64,000 nucleotides of DNA, from positions 1,589,640-1,653,639 of the forward strand of contig CACVBU010000064.1 of the NCBI GenBank assembly GCA_902728285.1. Reading direction: 5' to 3'. Shown piece by piece: positions 49,501 through 58,718 of this stretch (positions are counted from its first letter, which is position 1; the number at the start of each line of letters is the position of its first letter). Both the position numbers and the translations under genes were made by a program. The stretch comes from Clytia hemisphaerica (lineage: Eukaryota; Cnidaria; Hydrozoa; Leptothecata; Clytiidae). The notes beneath the pieces were generated by a model, which was not told the DNA's origin, ran no database searches, and saw only the letters and a program-made list of their open reading frames with translations.

Positions 49501-52500
49501 TCTTTGCGCGTTGTAGAGGTAAGGATCGCGGCGATTCTCTTCCCTTTCCTGTAAATGAAAAACAACAATGCAAAAATCTAAGCTTTCTTAAGAATGTGTT
49601 CCATTTTCTTATAACACACTTGACCTTATACACGGGATAGTATAAATTATAGCTACTCTTTTTACGCAACGATGTCCTGCCAACAAGTGAAAGATCGAAA
49701 GTTGTTTTGAGATGTGACCTCACATTGTATTGCTTTTGTAAAACAAACAAGAAGCCGTATCGGCGTGAAGGCCAAGCTGACGTGGCAATAACTGAATGTT
49801 CATTCGTACCGAGTACCGGTAATGTTGGCGGGACTAATTTCTGCGTTTTGGGTTTTGCGAAAAGTACCAGATTTATACTCTCGAAGTGCAAAAATGAAAA
49901 GCCAAAAATGTTCCAAACTTTGCCCAACAAAATATCAAAACAAAAGAAAGCAGATGCGCTAAAAAGTCCGCAATGGTAAATGAAAGCGAGTTAGTGATGA
50001 ATGTGACCAGAAGAGTATTTTAATAAAACAAAAAAAGCTATGCTATTGCATGCCTACATTATGTACAAAATAAATTCATTTTATATTTTTGATACTACCG
50101 TCAAAGTGCAAAAATTTTGCAAAGAAAAAAAAGAGTGTAAAAATTACTGGCGATTTTCCGTAATCATTCTGCTATTTTCCCCGGGTATACCGGCAGTCAT
50201 ATTGCTAGAAATCGCCCCGAAAAAAGCGAGACGCTTCTGTATGACCATCCAACTTTCTAAATTTCCTTCTTTGGCTATCCAAAACGTTTTTATCTTTTTC
50301 CGTTTTCAAGTGGAAAGTGGAACTATAGACCAGGAACCGGAATCTTATGCACTTTGACACGGTAATATGAAAGAAAACATTGGTTAATAAATTCAAACTT
50401 CCCATGTCACTGACCTTAAAAATGATCAAGAAAGGATCATCATTTTCACACGCTAGAATCATGAAAAATGTTTCAATCTTATTCAATTTAACACATAAGC
50501 TGCATTTAAGTATCCATTAATAAATTCCTGAATCAGTTTACTTAGAAAAATTCTGTGTCGAGCTTGAAAAATCCAGTCACCCAACGTTAAATGTAACAGA
50601 TCTAGAAATGACCATTTTCATGCTTAGCATCATTTGAAATATTTCAATCTTATTCAAATTTACATATATGCTGCATTTTAGTATCCGTTAACAAATTCCA
50701 GAATCAGTTTACATGGAAAAATTACGTGTCAAGTTTGAAAAATCCAGCAACCGGCCATTAAATGCGACAGATCCAGAAACGCAGAAAGGACCATTATCAT
50801 GCATAGCACCATGAAAAATATTCCGATCTTTTTCAAATTTACACATGAGCTGCATTGTAGTATCCATTAACAAATTTCTGAATCAGTTTACATGGAAAAA
50901 TTCCGTGTCAAGTCTGTAATATAAATTTCAATCCATCTTGAAAATAACCATGTTTTCACTTCATTTCGCAACCAAAAATAAAATAAATTTGACTCTGTTA
51001 CTAAACTCCATCCCATATGAGACAGCCTAAATATCACGCGGGTAGACGAGACAAAAAACAGGCGGTCGGGTGGTTGGGCGTTGTTTAGCCTGGATTCGTT
51101 AACTTATTGCGCTCACAGGCCCCGACAAAGCCAAAAACCAGTTTTCGACCAGTTGCTTTTTAAAGGCCCACTTGCGCTGCGCGGCTGGGCCAAAAAATAG
51201 CAAAGTTAATTATAAGATAGAAAACGTTCCATTTTTTTATGAATTGAAAGTAAAGTATTATTTGTGATTGATGTTGCATAGTGCTCAATGAAACCAGAGC
51301 TATATGTTTGTAACCTAAATGAAAACTTAAGAAAAGAAAAGTACTAAGAAAAGTATTTTCACCAGTGTGAGGAGTCAACGACCTCCCAACGCCTATCCAA
51401 TCTCGAGACATAGCATTTTACCTATTTTGATGACGTCATCAACTGAAAACGCCTAAAAATTCAGCCAAATTTCAAAGTCACTTTCAAGCCTCATACCCCT
51501 CCCTTCATCGGGATAATTACCTTTTCATAAATTACTTCACGGACATCGCTGTCCTCGTATTCAAACAATTCCCATGGTGATTATGTCCCTTGAGAGATTA
51601 AATGATTTAGTTCATAAGGCATATTACTATAGAACGTTTTCTTTATAATCAAAACATTCGATTGTAAATTTGCTCGAAATCAATTTTGCTATTTCTTTTG
51701 TTTTGCAAAAGCAATAGAATGTGAGGTGACATCTCGAAACAACTTTCGATCTTTCACTTGTTTGCAGGATATCGTTGCGTAAAAAAAGTAGCTTTAATTC
51801 ATTTAATTTCATCTGACTCAGCGTAAAGACACTGCCTAAAATAAGCTCCTTTTATTCCCGTAGAAAACCTTGAAAAATAGATATAATAACTTCTATACTA
51901 ACCTTTTGATAAGTGATACCTCTCCACATGTAAAGCAATTTTTTTAGCTCTTCGCTATTGCTAGCAATCTGATTGGCAAAATGTTGTCTTATGTTTACCT
52001 ATGGTTAAATTAAAGGGAATTTAATTTGGCTGATAGCTGGATAAAGTAAATTTGGCGGGAATTTATTTTGGTGGATGGAGGAAAAATTTAATTTTGGCGG
52101 GAACTTAATTTGGCGGATTTTGGCGAAATCCGTCAAATCCGCCAAATTTTCTTTCCGCCAAAATTTCTTCATTTTAAGGTAACACAATATGGTTGAGAAT
52201 ATTAGTTATTGTAGTCCTAGATTTTTTTCAAGATTCGCTGCTACACGCCTTTTTTATAAGAATCTTAACAGGCTGGGAATCGGCCTAGCAACAAACTAAG
52301 AACAATCTGAGCCTCAGATTTAAGAAATTATCAAAAAAGCACTAATTTCAACGGATTTTAAACCAATTTTCAATTTTTAACTACATAAACTAAGCATATT
52401 ACGAAAATCATTAAAACATTCATTTAAGCTTGAAAATTTAATTTTTTAAAGACTTAATCAAATAGAACGATCCTCACTGAAAGATATTGTGTAATTTCTT

Positions 52501-55500
52501 CCATCCCTACTGAATTTTCTGACTTGAACACAAAAGAATTCAAATCCTCTGCTAAAAAGAATATGGGAATATCAATCCTCGTCGATTTTCAGTTCGTTAT
52601 GTCTATCCCCACTAGCAGGCAAAATTCCACCAAGTTAGTGAGAAGGGGATGTATAGCTCGAACACGCACGGGAAAACAAACTTGTCCAAGTTATGGAGTA
52701 AGGTTCATAAGGCATTGTTAACTGAAGGGACGAGAAAACTTGTTCGAGTTAAGGAGACATTCGAGTTAAAAAGACTCCGTTGCATTCTCTTACATCAATA
52801 CTAAGCCATTGCTCAGTAGTCATTCCAGAGAATTGAGGATATGCGTATTTCAATCCATCCAAAATTTGTGGATAACCTTCGACTAATAGATATTTGAATT
52901 CAGTGATTAACCACATAATTTCTTCTAACTGTGTTCCTCCTAAAACAAACAGAATATTCCTCTTGAAATGCAGGGTATAGTATTACCTATTGAAATCCAA
53001 AAGCTCCCTTAACAATCAAAAGCGGTAAAATCGCAAATATTGGAATAAGTGCTGCAGTGCAGCTGTGTTTTATCATCTTGGCGCATTTGATTGTTAAAGG
53101 AACTTTTGGATTGTTATAGGTAAGTACGGTAGTTTTCCGATGGCTTCAAAGCATAGGCTGTATCAAAAACCCCAGTCTGGAAGCCTATTGTTTTAACTTT
53201 TTGTTAGATTTTGTCCTTTTTTGATAACAAAAGATAAAAACAGATTTGCTCAGATTTTGATCAAAATACTTAAGACTCCTCTTGGGATCGATTCGGAATT
53301 TAAGGCTTGGGGACAAGAGAAAAAAATAAGACACGCTGATTTTGTCCCAAGGACAAAAGTGAGAGACACGCAAATGTTATCAAAAGTGTTGTCGATTTCA
53401 CTTTTTTTGGTAGAAAGAAGAATGGGGTGGAGATACGAGAAAGCGTTTCAATTTGGTGGGATGGAGCATGTTGCATTGCACCAACGCGAAAAAAACTTCT
53501 CATGTCCCAAAAGTTTTTGTTAGTACAGGTTGACGTTAAGAATTTAAACAACTAAAGGCTTGGGGACACGAGAAATTTTTTCCGCGTTGGTGCAATGCAA
53601 CATGCTCCATCCCACCAACCTGAAACGCTTTCTCGTGTCTCATTTTTCTTTTAATACCATTTGTGCTTCTCTTACTTTCATCCCTGGGACAAAGTCAGCG
53701 TGTCTTTTGGGTATTTTCCTCACTTTTTATCCCATAAAACAAAAAAAGAAACCATGAGACACGCCCTAGTATTATTTCCCTAATGAAGAAATCCTAGTGA
53801 TTGTAAAATATTTTATAAGAATGGAAACCTCACCTGGTACATTTTGAAACTGTCTATAATGTTTTCTTCGTTTTAAGTCGCTTTCTTGAGATTGATAGGT
53901 CGCTGTTTCGTTATTGTAAGGTCTCACGTATGGAGCCAAAAAGAAATCGTTTTTTGCGTCTGAAATGAAAATTGTTTAAAAAAATTGCTTCCCCGTTAAG
54001 CAATCAATCAAAATACGAAATGGCGCAAACCCTGTACCAATCAGGTTGCTATTTTCGATTGTTAAAACGAATAATCAAAACAAAAGTTTTACCTGGGTGC
54101 CAGAAATAGTGAAACGCGTCTTGATACCCGAAGGACTTGTAAGTAGTGTATAAACCATAAATATAAATCGCTCTCAGGTTCTCGTGCGCTTTGACAAAAG
54201 CAATGGAGTTGTTCACTTGTGTCTCATTATTGCGGTCGATGTAAATTTCCTTAATACCTTAAAGGAAGAAATTTTGGTGGAAATTTAATTTAGCGGATGG
54301 TCGAATAAGTTTGTTCAGAGGGGATTTAATTTGGCGGATGGCTGGAAAAAATAAATTTGAAGGGATTTTAATTTGGTGGTTGCAGGATATTTTTGGCCAA
54401 AATCGTTATCAAATAAGTAAAACAACCTGTTTAAAGGCCTGAAAAAGCAGCAATTTGGGGAATGCGTTATATACAATTAATTTGGCGGGAGTTTAATTTG
54501 GCGGATGGAGGAAAAAATAAATTTTGGTGGAAACTTAATTTGGCGGATTCTGGCCAAATCCGCCAAATCCGCCAAATTTTCTTTCCGCCAAAATTTCTTC
54601 CTTTAAAGATACATTGATATTTATCTGCATATTCCATGTGTGAGAGATGACAGAATGCTGAATCTTTTCTTTCGGTGCAATTCTTTCTGATCACTGAATC
54701 GTCTTCCTTAAATTCTTTTATGTAGAACACTGCACTGTAAGTAACACCAAGAGATGACAGAAATGTCTCTGTTGATTTTCCTTTTGAATAACTACATTCA
54801 AAACTGAAAATGTTTGTTGGTTTCTCTACTAAAATGCTAGGGTACATTTCCTGCCATGTGACAGACAGTAAAGGTATATCTTCATTGAGGAGAAGATAAC
54901 TCAAGAATCGCGTTAATTCATGAGACATATAGGTTAGGATGATAGTTGTTTCTCGATTGTGCGTTGTTGTGGCATTCCCATGGGAACACATCCCGCTCGT
55001 GTTTGTGACAGGGTGTTCGATGAAAGGTAGAGCGAAATCGTTGACAGCTTTGATTGAGTTCTTTATATCAATGATACAATAGTACTTGTACCTGTACATG
55101 TAAATATGAAAATAAACCCACTTTTTGACAAAAAGAAACATAGAAATCATTTTAGTTCTTTTTTTTTCTTTGTTATACCTACAAAAAGGAAGGGTTTTTG
55201 ATTGGGAGCTAAAAGAAGTGATGACGAAAAGTTTTTTTCCAATTTCGTCACCTCCTATAAAGTGAAACCCCTACAACTTTTTCTTACAAAAGTTGTTGCA
55301 GAAAGTAGCACACACGTTTTTTATAAGAACAAATTATGTAAGAACACATGGCTTCAAGTACAAGAATATCAAAAATAAGTTAAGAACATCTTAAGACTTC
55401 ACGCACTCTAAAACGCCCAATTTCTTAGGAAAATGGACAGAAATACTCACAAAAATGTTAAAATAAGAACATGTTAAGAACCTCTTTAAGGCTCAAAACT

Positions 55501-56282
55501 AAAAAAGCTAAGAACATCCGAAGACTTCAAAGATTTTAGATGTTCTTATAAAAAATTGTATCGTGTATTGATCGGAAGTTACATTGTGTCTCTTTATAAT
55601 CCAGTTTTCTATTTACATCACGAGAGAGAAACAAACACTGCATAAACGAAGTTTTTAGATCAAATGATGAAAAGTTTTTAACCCTAAAGAATGTTCTTAA
55701 AATATTCTTATTTAACTATTTAATGAGTATTTTTGTGAGCTTTCTTGACAAAAAAAATGGAACAGCGGGGAAAAGTTTTTTGGCTTAATTTTCGAGTGGA
55801 GCGGTCGTCCCACCGGGTCTGTGAAACAGTTTTGTGAAAAGGAGGTGTTTATCAAATATTTCGAGCTGAATAAAAAATTTAATATTAGCAGATTCATATA
55901 AAACGTCACGAGTAAAGCTCCTATTGGCTGAGACATGCAAAGACATTTTGAAAAAATATGCTTATATGTGCAATGTTCAGCCAATCAGAGCTTTACTCGA
56001 CGTTTTTTCGTGACTTTTTTACATGAATCTGCTAATAGGAAATACGTGTATTTACCTGTTTCTTTTATTCTCGTGATAATCCAATTTTAGAGGGTTCTCA
56101 TCAGGGACAAGATGTGATAAGATATCTGCAGTCCATTGAGCATCTAAACAATGATGTTCGAATCCTGGTTGACAATTGGTCATTGTAAACAATCCAAGAA
56201 TGTCCCAAACGATAGGTTCCTTTGCCATAGTTGCTGGGAATATGTTAAGCAAAAGCAAAAATTTCATAATATTCGCTGCCAT
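43335..56282 (-). CDS. Class C G-protein-coupled receptor (Venus-flytrap plus 7-helix), one or more exons unidentified
   Basis: Exons in transcript order: 56282-56056, 55091-54613, 54257-54093, 53959-53834, 52939-52794, 51968-51903, unresolved part, 49085-48850, 47023-46818, 46065-45873, 44242-44090, 43592-43335. The first six join in phase and give 403 residues: signal peptide plus a periplasmic-binding-like ligand domain with many N-glycosylation sites. The last five join in phase and give a Cys-containing linker (CGECFGFYETNF) and the 7tm_3 domain. Family hallmarks are RETPIVKNANR, LKCIARPIASG, LAKTQKLHVIFGLKTR, RARKLPSHFKETNHV and FKPQRNT. These resemble the metabotropic glutamate/calcium-sensing branch more than GABA-B, but the linker is shorter than a full nine-Cys domain. 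The receptor should sit in the plasma membrane and couple an extracellular small ligand to G proteins; the ligand is unknown. The intron between 55091-54613 and 54257-54093 is a MITE. Confidence 0.88.
44090..44242 (-). CDS. GPCR exon: extracellular loop 2, helix 5
   Basis: Acceptor tcttttcgaag|GTG, donor TTCAAG|gttagt. It encodes a Cys-containing loop (EKTCQNNTS), helix 5 (QLFFVLLLVLANGIQAF) and RARKLPSHFK, the class C start of intracellular loop 3. Confidence 0.88.
44368..44720. mobile_element. MITE, GCTTGGGGACACGAG family, in a GPCR intron
   Basis: Ends AAGGCTTGGGGGCACGAGAA and TTCTGTCTCCAAGCCTT with internal CATCCCACCAACCTGAAACG. Confidence 0.75.
45555..45839. mobile_element. MITE, CCCCTTCTCACAGACCC type, left end truncated
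   Basis: Starts at ACACAGACCCGGTGGGA and ends GGTCTGTGAGAAGTGGGTGT. In the GPCR intron after the helix 3-4 exon. Confidence 0.75.
45873..46065 (-). CDS. GPCR exon: helix 3, loop 2, helix 4
   Basis: Acceptor tatttccag|C, donor GCTAAG|gtgagc. It encodes SVSLAKTQKLHVIFGLKTR, matching the class C KTNRi.lIF motif at the inner end of helix 3, then GILGWLIIALILIIDTMLLL (helix 4). Phases 2 in and 0 out agree with both neighbours. Confidence 0.88.
46409..46810. mobile_element. MITE of the same type abutting a GPCR splice donor
   Basis: Ends ACACCCCTGTCTCACAGGC and CTGTGACACAGGGGTGTT, 6-bp duplication GTCTTA (46403-46408 and 46811-46816). The right duplication is the minus-strand donor TAAGAC (+2 to +7 of gtaagac). 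It carries a nested palindrome at about 46,612-46,730 (CGGATACAG..CTGTATCCG). Confidence 0.85.
46818..47023 (-). CDS. GPCR exon: end of helix 1 to helix 3 start
   Basis: The translation contains LVIFTMIIFVKLRETPIVKN, NRMATYFQLSAHLLSAI and YLKCIARPIASG. TPIVKxxNR and the Cys that pairs with extracellular loop 2 are class C hallmarks. Donor TCTGG|gtaagac, phase 2. A MITE begins seven bases beyond the donor. The 5' boundary (tttag at 47024) is less certain than the core. Confidence 0.82.
47257..47411. mobile_element. CGGGGAAAA MITE inserted in the first satellite unit
   Basis: Ends ACCTTATCAGGGAAAACTTT and CTTTCCCCGATAATGTA, interior GACGAATATTTTTCCCCGAC. It interrupts a 124-bp satellite unit, so it is younger than that unit. 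Confidence 0.75.
47412..48652. repeat. Satellite: about 10 copies of a 124-bp unit in a GPCR intron
   Basis: Units start near TTTACTTTGTAAGAACTAAT and contain TATCACCGTCTATCAAGAG and GCTTATAAGAAAAATAAATA. The spacing of the TTATAAGAAA landmark is 124 bases (47521, 47645, 47769, 47893). A diverged half unit at about 47,160-47,256 precedes it. Long ORFs here are by-products of units near 123 bases. Confidence 0.93.
48850..49085 (-). CDS. GPCR exon: Cys linker and first membrane helix
   Basis: It encodes a beta-rich tail, the Cys linker NDKCGECFGFYETNFERTTC, then DVILISSLVYILILLINFAL (helix 1). Donor GCGAAA|gtatta is weak but in phase 0 with the next exon. The acceptor (tatgtag or gtagaag) needs phase 1 from an exon not found. 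Confidence 0.72.
50415..50452 (-). CDS. Possible small GPCR exon (NDDP motif)
   Basis: Between tgattctag and TTTAAG|gtcagt, 38 bases encode CENDDPFLIIFK, resembling the family's FDxNGDP-type strand at the end of the ligand domain. It needs a phase-1 donor upstream that I cannot identify, and it sits in a tandemly repeated segment, so it may be chance. Confidence 0.35.
50420..50925. repeat. Three diverged tandem copies of a 175-180-bp segment in a GPCR intron
   Basis: The landmark GAATCAGTTTAC recurs at about 50,530, 50,702 and 50,881, and ACCATTTTCATGC-like words precede each. The first copy contains the possible small exon's splice acceptor. Confidence 0.75.
51903..51968 (-). CDS. GPCR exon 6: Venus-flytrap, 22 codons
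   Basis: Acceptor ccaatcag|ATT, donor CAAAAG|gttagt, phase 0 on both sides. It encodes IASNSEELKKLLYMWRGITY, like the family segment just before the FxGxxGxVxFD strand. That next strand is not convincingly found. Confidence 0.7.
52012..52186. mobile_element. MITE, TACCTTAA family, shortened copy in a GPCR intron
   Basis: The right end CCGCCAAATTTTCTTTCCGC then AAAATTTCTTC..TTTTAAGGTA is nearly identical to the 54,255 element. The left end is decayed. It lies between GPCR exons 5 and 6. Confidence 0.75.
52462..52652. mobile_element. MITE, CCCCTTCTCACAGACCC type, partial
   Basis: Only one end (CACCAAGTTAGTGAGAAGGG) and internal CATCCCTACTGAATTTTCTG blocks remain. In the GPCR intron between exons 5 and 6. 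Confidence 0.6.
52669..52785. mobile_element. Tc1/mariner-like MITE fragment in a GPCR intron
   Basis: Words TGTTCGAGTTAAGGAGACAT and GAGTTAAAAAGACTCCGTTG match the complement of the 33,049 copy. Ends about 10 bases short of the exon 5 donor. Confidence 0.55.
52794..52939 (-). CDS. GPCR exon 5: Venus-flytrap
   Basis: Acceptor gttttag|GA, donor ATTGAT|gtaaga, phase 0 out. It encodes GTQLEEIMWLITEFKYLLVE and AYPQFSGMTTEQWLSID, fitting the second lobe. Confidence 0.78.
53300..53765. mobile_element. Two GCTTGGGGACACGAG MITEs head to head in a GPCR intron
   Basis: One runs 53,300-53,515 and one 53,556-53,765. They share GGTGGGATGGAGCATGTTGC in opposite orientations, about 30 bases apart, and could fold into a long hairpin in the intron between GPCR exons 4 and 5. 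Confidence 0.72.
53834..53959 (-). CDS. GPCR exon 4: Venus-flytrap
   Basis: Acceptor catttcag|AC, donor CCAG|gtgagg. It encodes DAKNDFFLAPYVRPYNNETA and a Lys/Arg-rich stretch. Phase 1 on both sides. No stop in this frame, and both neighbours join in phase. Confidence 0.78.
54093..54257 (-). CDS. GPCR exon 3: Venus-flytrap, downstream half of the MITE-split exon
   Basis: Acceptor ttcttcctttaag|GT inside the MITE end, donor CCCAG|gtaaaa. Translation IKEIYIDRNNETQVNNSIAF then ENLRAIYIYGLY continues the flytrap fold directly from exon 2: the join makes one Cys codon (T+GT). Phase 1 out. Confidence 0.82.
54255..54610 (-). mobile_element. MITE acting as an intron (TACCTTAA family)
   Basis: A 356-bp element including one TA at each end. 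Ends read TACCTTAAAGGAAGAAATTT inward from the left and, from the right, TATCTTTAAAGGAAGAAATT. The interior is TGGCGGAT-rich and imperfectly palindromic. It lies inside a flytrap coding exon of the GPCR; removing it with one TA leaves an uninterrupted reading frame. Minus-strand splice sites AAT|GTATCT (54612) and TTCTTCCTTTAAG| (54258) are made by host G plus TA duplication and by the element's own end. Confidence 0.85.
54613..55091 (-). CDS. GPCR exon 2: Venus-flytrap lobe
   Basis: Acceptor acatgtacag|G. It encodes 159 residues, including TTIILTYMSHELTRFLSYL and EDIPLLSVTWQ, which match the conserved family segment where a test for alternative S..s..ia..l leads into iPqiS. It ends CAAT|gtatct at the edge of a MITE, phase 1. 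If unspliced, the frame reads about 47 codons into the MITE before a stop at 54,467. Confidence 0.82.
55310..55560. mobile_element. MITE, AAGAACA family, in the first GPCR intron
   Basis: Ends ACACACGTTTTTTATAAGAA and GTTCTTATAAAAAATTGT. Confidence 0.72.
55883..56036. mobile_element. Palindromic MITE in the first GPCR intron
   Basis: ATTAGCAGATTCATATAAAA and GTCACGAGTAAAGCTCCTAT are inverted at the right end (GAGCTTTACTCGACG, ATGAATCTGCTAAT). It lies 20 bases into the intron after GPCR exon 1. Confidence 0.75.
56056..56282 (-). CDS. GPCR exon 1: signal peptide and start of ligand domain
   Basis: Start chosen at ATG 56282 (aaaATGGC context), giving MAANIMKFLLLLNIFPATMA, a typical signal peptide. 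Upstream in-frame codons allow a longer start but would bury the signal. The mature part includes WDILGLFTMTNC and a Cys pair. Donor AACAG|gtaaat, phase 2. Confidence 0.8.
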
Positions 56283-57101
56283 TTTGCTATTATATATCAA
56301 CTTTTTTAAACACTGACAAAAAGAATTTCTTCTTTTCAAAATATCTGCGAATGTAAGATTACAAAATTATATCCCGAACCATAGGTTTATTTGCAATTGC
56401 AGTTATTGATAGGTAAAGCAAGAGCCTGCAAGAGCCAAGCAGTTTTTTTATAAGAGCAAACTATATAATAACATATGGCTTCAATGGCCAAAATATTAAG
56501 AATTATCATCAACATGAAAAATATGAGCAATCTGATTGGCTAAAAGCGTGTACATAAATGCTGTATTTCATATTGTACTGTACAAATACAAGACTGCGTT
56601 CAAGATTTGGTAAGCGAGAGATCGTATTTTGTACCGGGTGCACCACAAAAAAGTTTCTCTCTTTAAAACTAATTTTCTCAAAATCTAAATATTTTAAAAG
56701 AACCATTCCTATTTTATTGGAAAGAAGAAAAGTAAACTTAAATTTTGATGGGTCATTTATTAAATCAGATCGAAAGTTATGCTCAATTGAATAAAAATGT
56801 TGCTTTTGGAAAGTGCTCGAAAACGTTTGATTTGAACATACTTTGCCTTAAAATAGTCACAAATTTTCAAAAATAACGTGTAAAGGCAGATTTTTCGCTC
56901 ATATTTAGCTAAATTTCAGCCTCCTCAAATATTTAGATACAAGTACAACAATTACACCATTTCAATATGTCAAAAAAATCACGTTGATTTAATTTAGATG
57001 TTCAAACTTTAGGAGCATAGATGTTGTCTGCATTAGAATTTGTGAATCCAGTGAAAATTTTTGTTGTAGTTATGCAATATATATGTTCAACTACTCATAG
57101 A

Positions 57102-57395
57102 TATCTAATATAAAACACTAGATAGCTAATTTGTATTTTCCAAGCAACGGCAGGTGAAGCAAAATAATGCGCCATCTTTGTTGAAGGTAGATCACAGTAG
57201 GCCACAGTTTGGTACCGGCAATTTGTTCAACCAAGCAAAAAGACCTGAATAGCGCGAAGCGACGAAGAGAAAAATAGGGCTTGATCGCTCAAATTGCTGG
57301 CACCGAACTATGATCTACTTATCAAAGATGGCGGATTATTTTGATTAAAATTGGGACGGAGTAGCTCTATATAGTGTTTTATTTAAGATATCTGT
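57102..57395. mobile_element. Palindromic MITE upstream of the GPCR
   Basis: GGCGCATTATTTTG-type arm and AGATCACAGTAGGCCACAGT are inverted as ACTATGATCTACTTATCAAA and GATGGCGGATTATTTTG. Outer AAAACACTA / TAGTGTTTT also paired. Confidence 0.6.
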
Positions 57396-58084
57396 GTCAA
57401 CCACCACACATCGAGTTACCTTACTTTTAAGGTTCTACAAAAGTCATATTTAATACGAAGTGGATTTTTAAAAGGTTTCTGGCATGAAAAAAATATGTAT
57501 TTAATGGCTCCCTACTGATAAAAAAAGCTGTTTCCAATACTTTCTATACAGTCACTAGTGGTAGTATTAACAAAAAGAACCAAAATACTGACCCGATATA
57601 GACTTTCTTTACTTTATAATAGGAGATGTATTTGAAGATCTCAAATCGTTTTTGGTATTATAATAATTTCAATTTTAACTTTATATTAAATTGTCCTTAA
57701 AACATTATATACCAATGATTTTCAATAAATTCTTGAAGTGGAAATCTATTCCGTTGCATTTTCTCTTGGGCCCACGCACAAAGTCTTTCTTTCAATCTCC
57801 TTTCAAGTTTCTCAGTGCCCTTGACTATTTTAAGCGTGATAAAGATTAATCTATATTTAACCAGGCTCCTAGAAAAATTTACATGTTTTTAGGCTCCGTT
57901 TTAGTGGAAGTTCGATATGACTGTTGGTAGAATTTGTAAAAAATTAACCAAGTTTACTGTCTAAGACGACCCAAAATTGGTTTTACCGAAAAATCCCAAT
58001 TTTCATAGAATTCAGTTGTCTTTGTTTAAGGCTTTTGAAAATTTTGCAAATATGTATCTAGGAAGCGGATAAAATATTTTCCGT

Positions 58085-58345
58085 AAGCGGCCCAAGCCCT
58101 GAATTAAAGGTCCAAGACCTGCGAAATTTTGCGACTTTTAGTTTTTGCCCTGACTTTAGAATTTATAGCGGCTCAAGAGCTAAATCATCGGCCGGAAAAG
58201 TTAAAAAAACTAGTAGAATACATTAATTGTAAGATCATCAAATGGAAGTAGGAATAACGGATCATTTATAAAAAAAGCATAAGTCTAAAAAATCGCAAAG
58301 CTTCGCAGGTCTTGGGCCGGTAATTCAGGTCTTGGGCCGTTAAAT
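58085..58345. mobile_element. Palindromic MITE just 3' of the tubulin stop
   Basis: AGGTCCAAGACCTGCGAA and TTCGCAGGTCTTGGGCC arms, the word CGGCCCAAGACCTGAATTA near both ends. Within 260-520 bases of the tubulin stop. Confidence 0.55.
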
Positions 58346-58599
58346 CAGAGCTTTTGCGGAGGCGAATGAAATTTCTTCAGGAAAAATGATTCTTTCTTAC
58401 ATGTTATGTACTATTGCCAGACTTACTGAAGCTAAATTTACAATATATTCCATAAAAGCATAGTATTTATACTTCGTTAGCCAATACAGAATTTAGTCTC
58501 GTCAATCCAAGCGAAGTTTACAATGTTTTGTATGGAAACTCTAGTGCCTAGTCTCGTTAATCCAAATGAATTTTAAAATGTTTTGTATGAAAAGTTTTT

Positions 58600-58718
58600 T
58601 TAGTACTCATTATCATCTTCTTCTTCTTGATCATACGAATCCAATCCAACTTCTTCGTAATCTTTTTCAAGAGCAGCCAAATCTTCACGAGCCTCTGAAA
58701 ATTCACCTTCTTCCATTC
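58600..58718 (-). CDS. Alpha-tubulin C-terminal exon
   Basis: Acceptor ccctaaag|GA, stop TAA at 58602-58600. 38 codons: [20 protein letters not shown], then EEVGLDS, then an Asp/Glu tail ending EY. The frame is intact and the length is normal for an alpha-tubulin tail. Confidence 0.9.

Larger units (their letters stand above)
49641..51800. repeat. 105-bp inverted repeats 2.0 kb apart
   Basis: 49,641-49,749 (ACGCAACGATGTCCTGCCAA, AAGTGAAAGATCGAAAGTTG) is inverted at 51,682-51,800 with roughly nine in ten bases matching. They flank the region where GPCR exons are missing. Confidence 0.7.

Noticed and set aside
49490..49930. 146-codon minus-strand ORF as the missing GPCR exon
   Set aside because: No flytrap motif, overlaps the arm of an inverted repeat, and its boundaries do not match the needed phases.
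50945..51010. YGMEFSNRVKF on the minus strand as the missing flytrap strand
   Set aside because: Some resemblance to the FxGxxGxVxF strand, but no usable donor or acceptor in the right phase.
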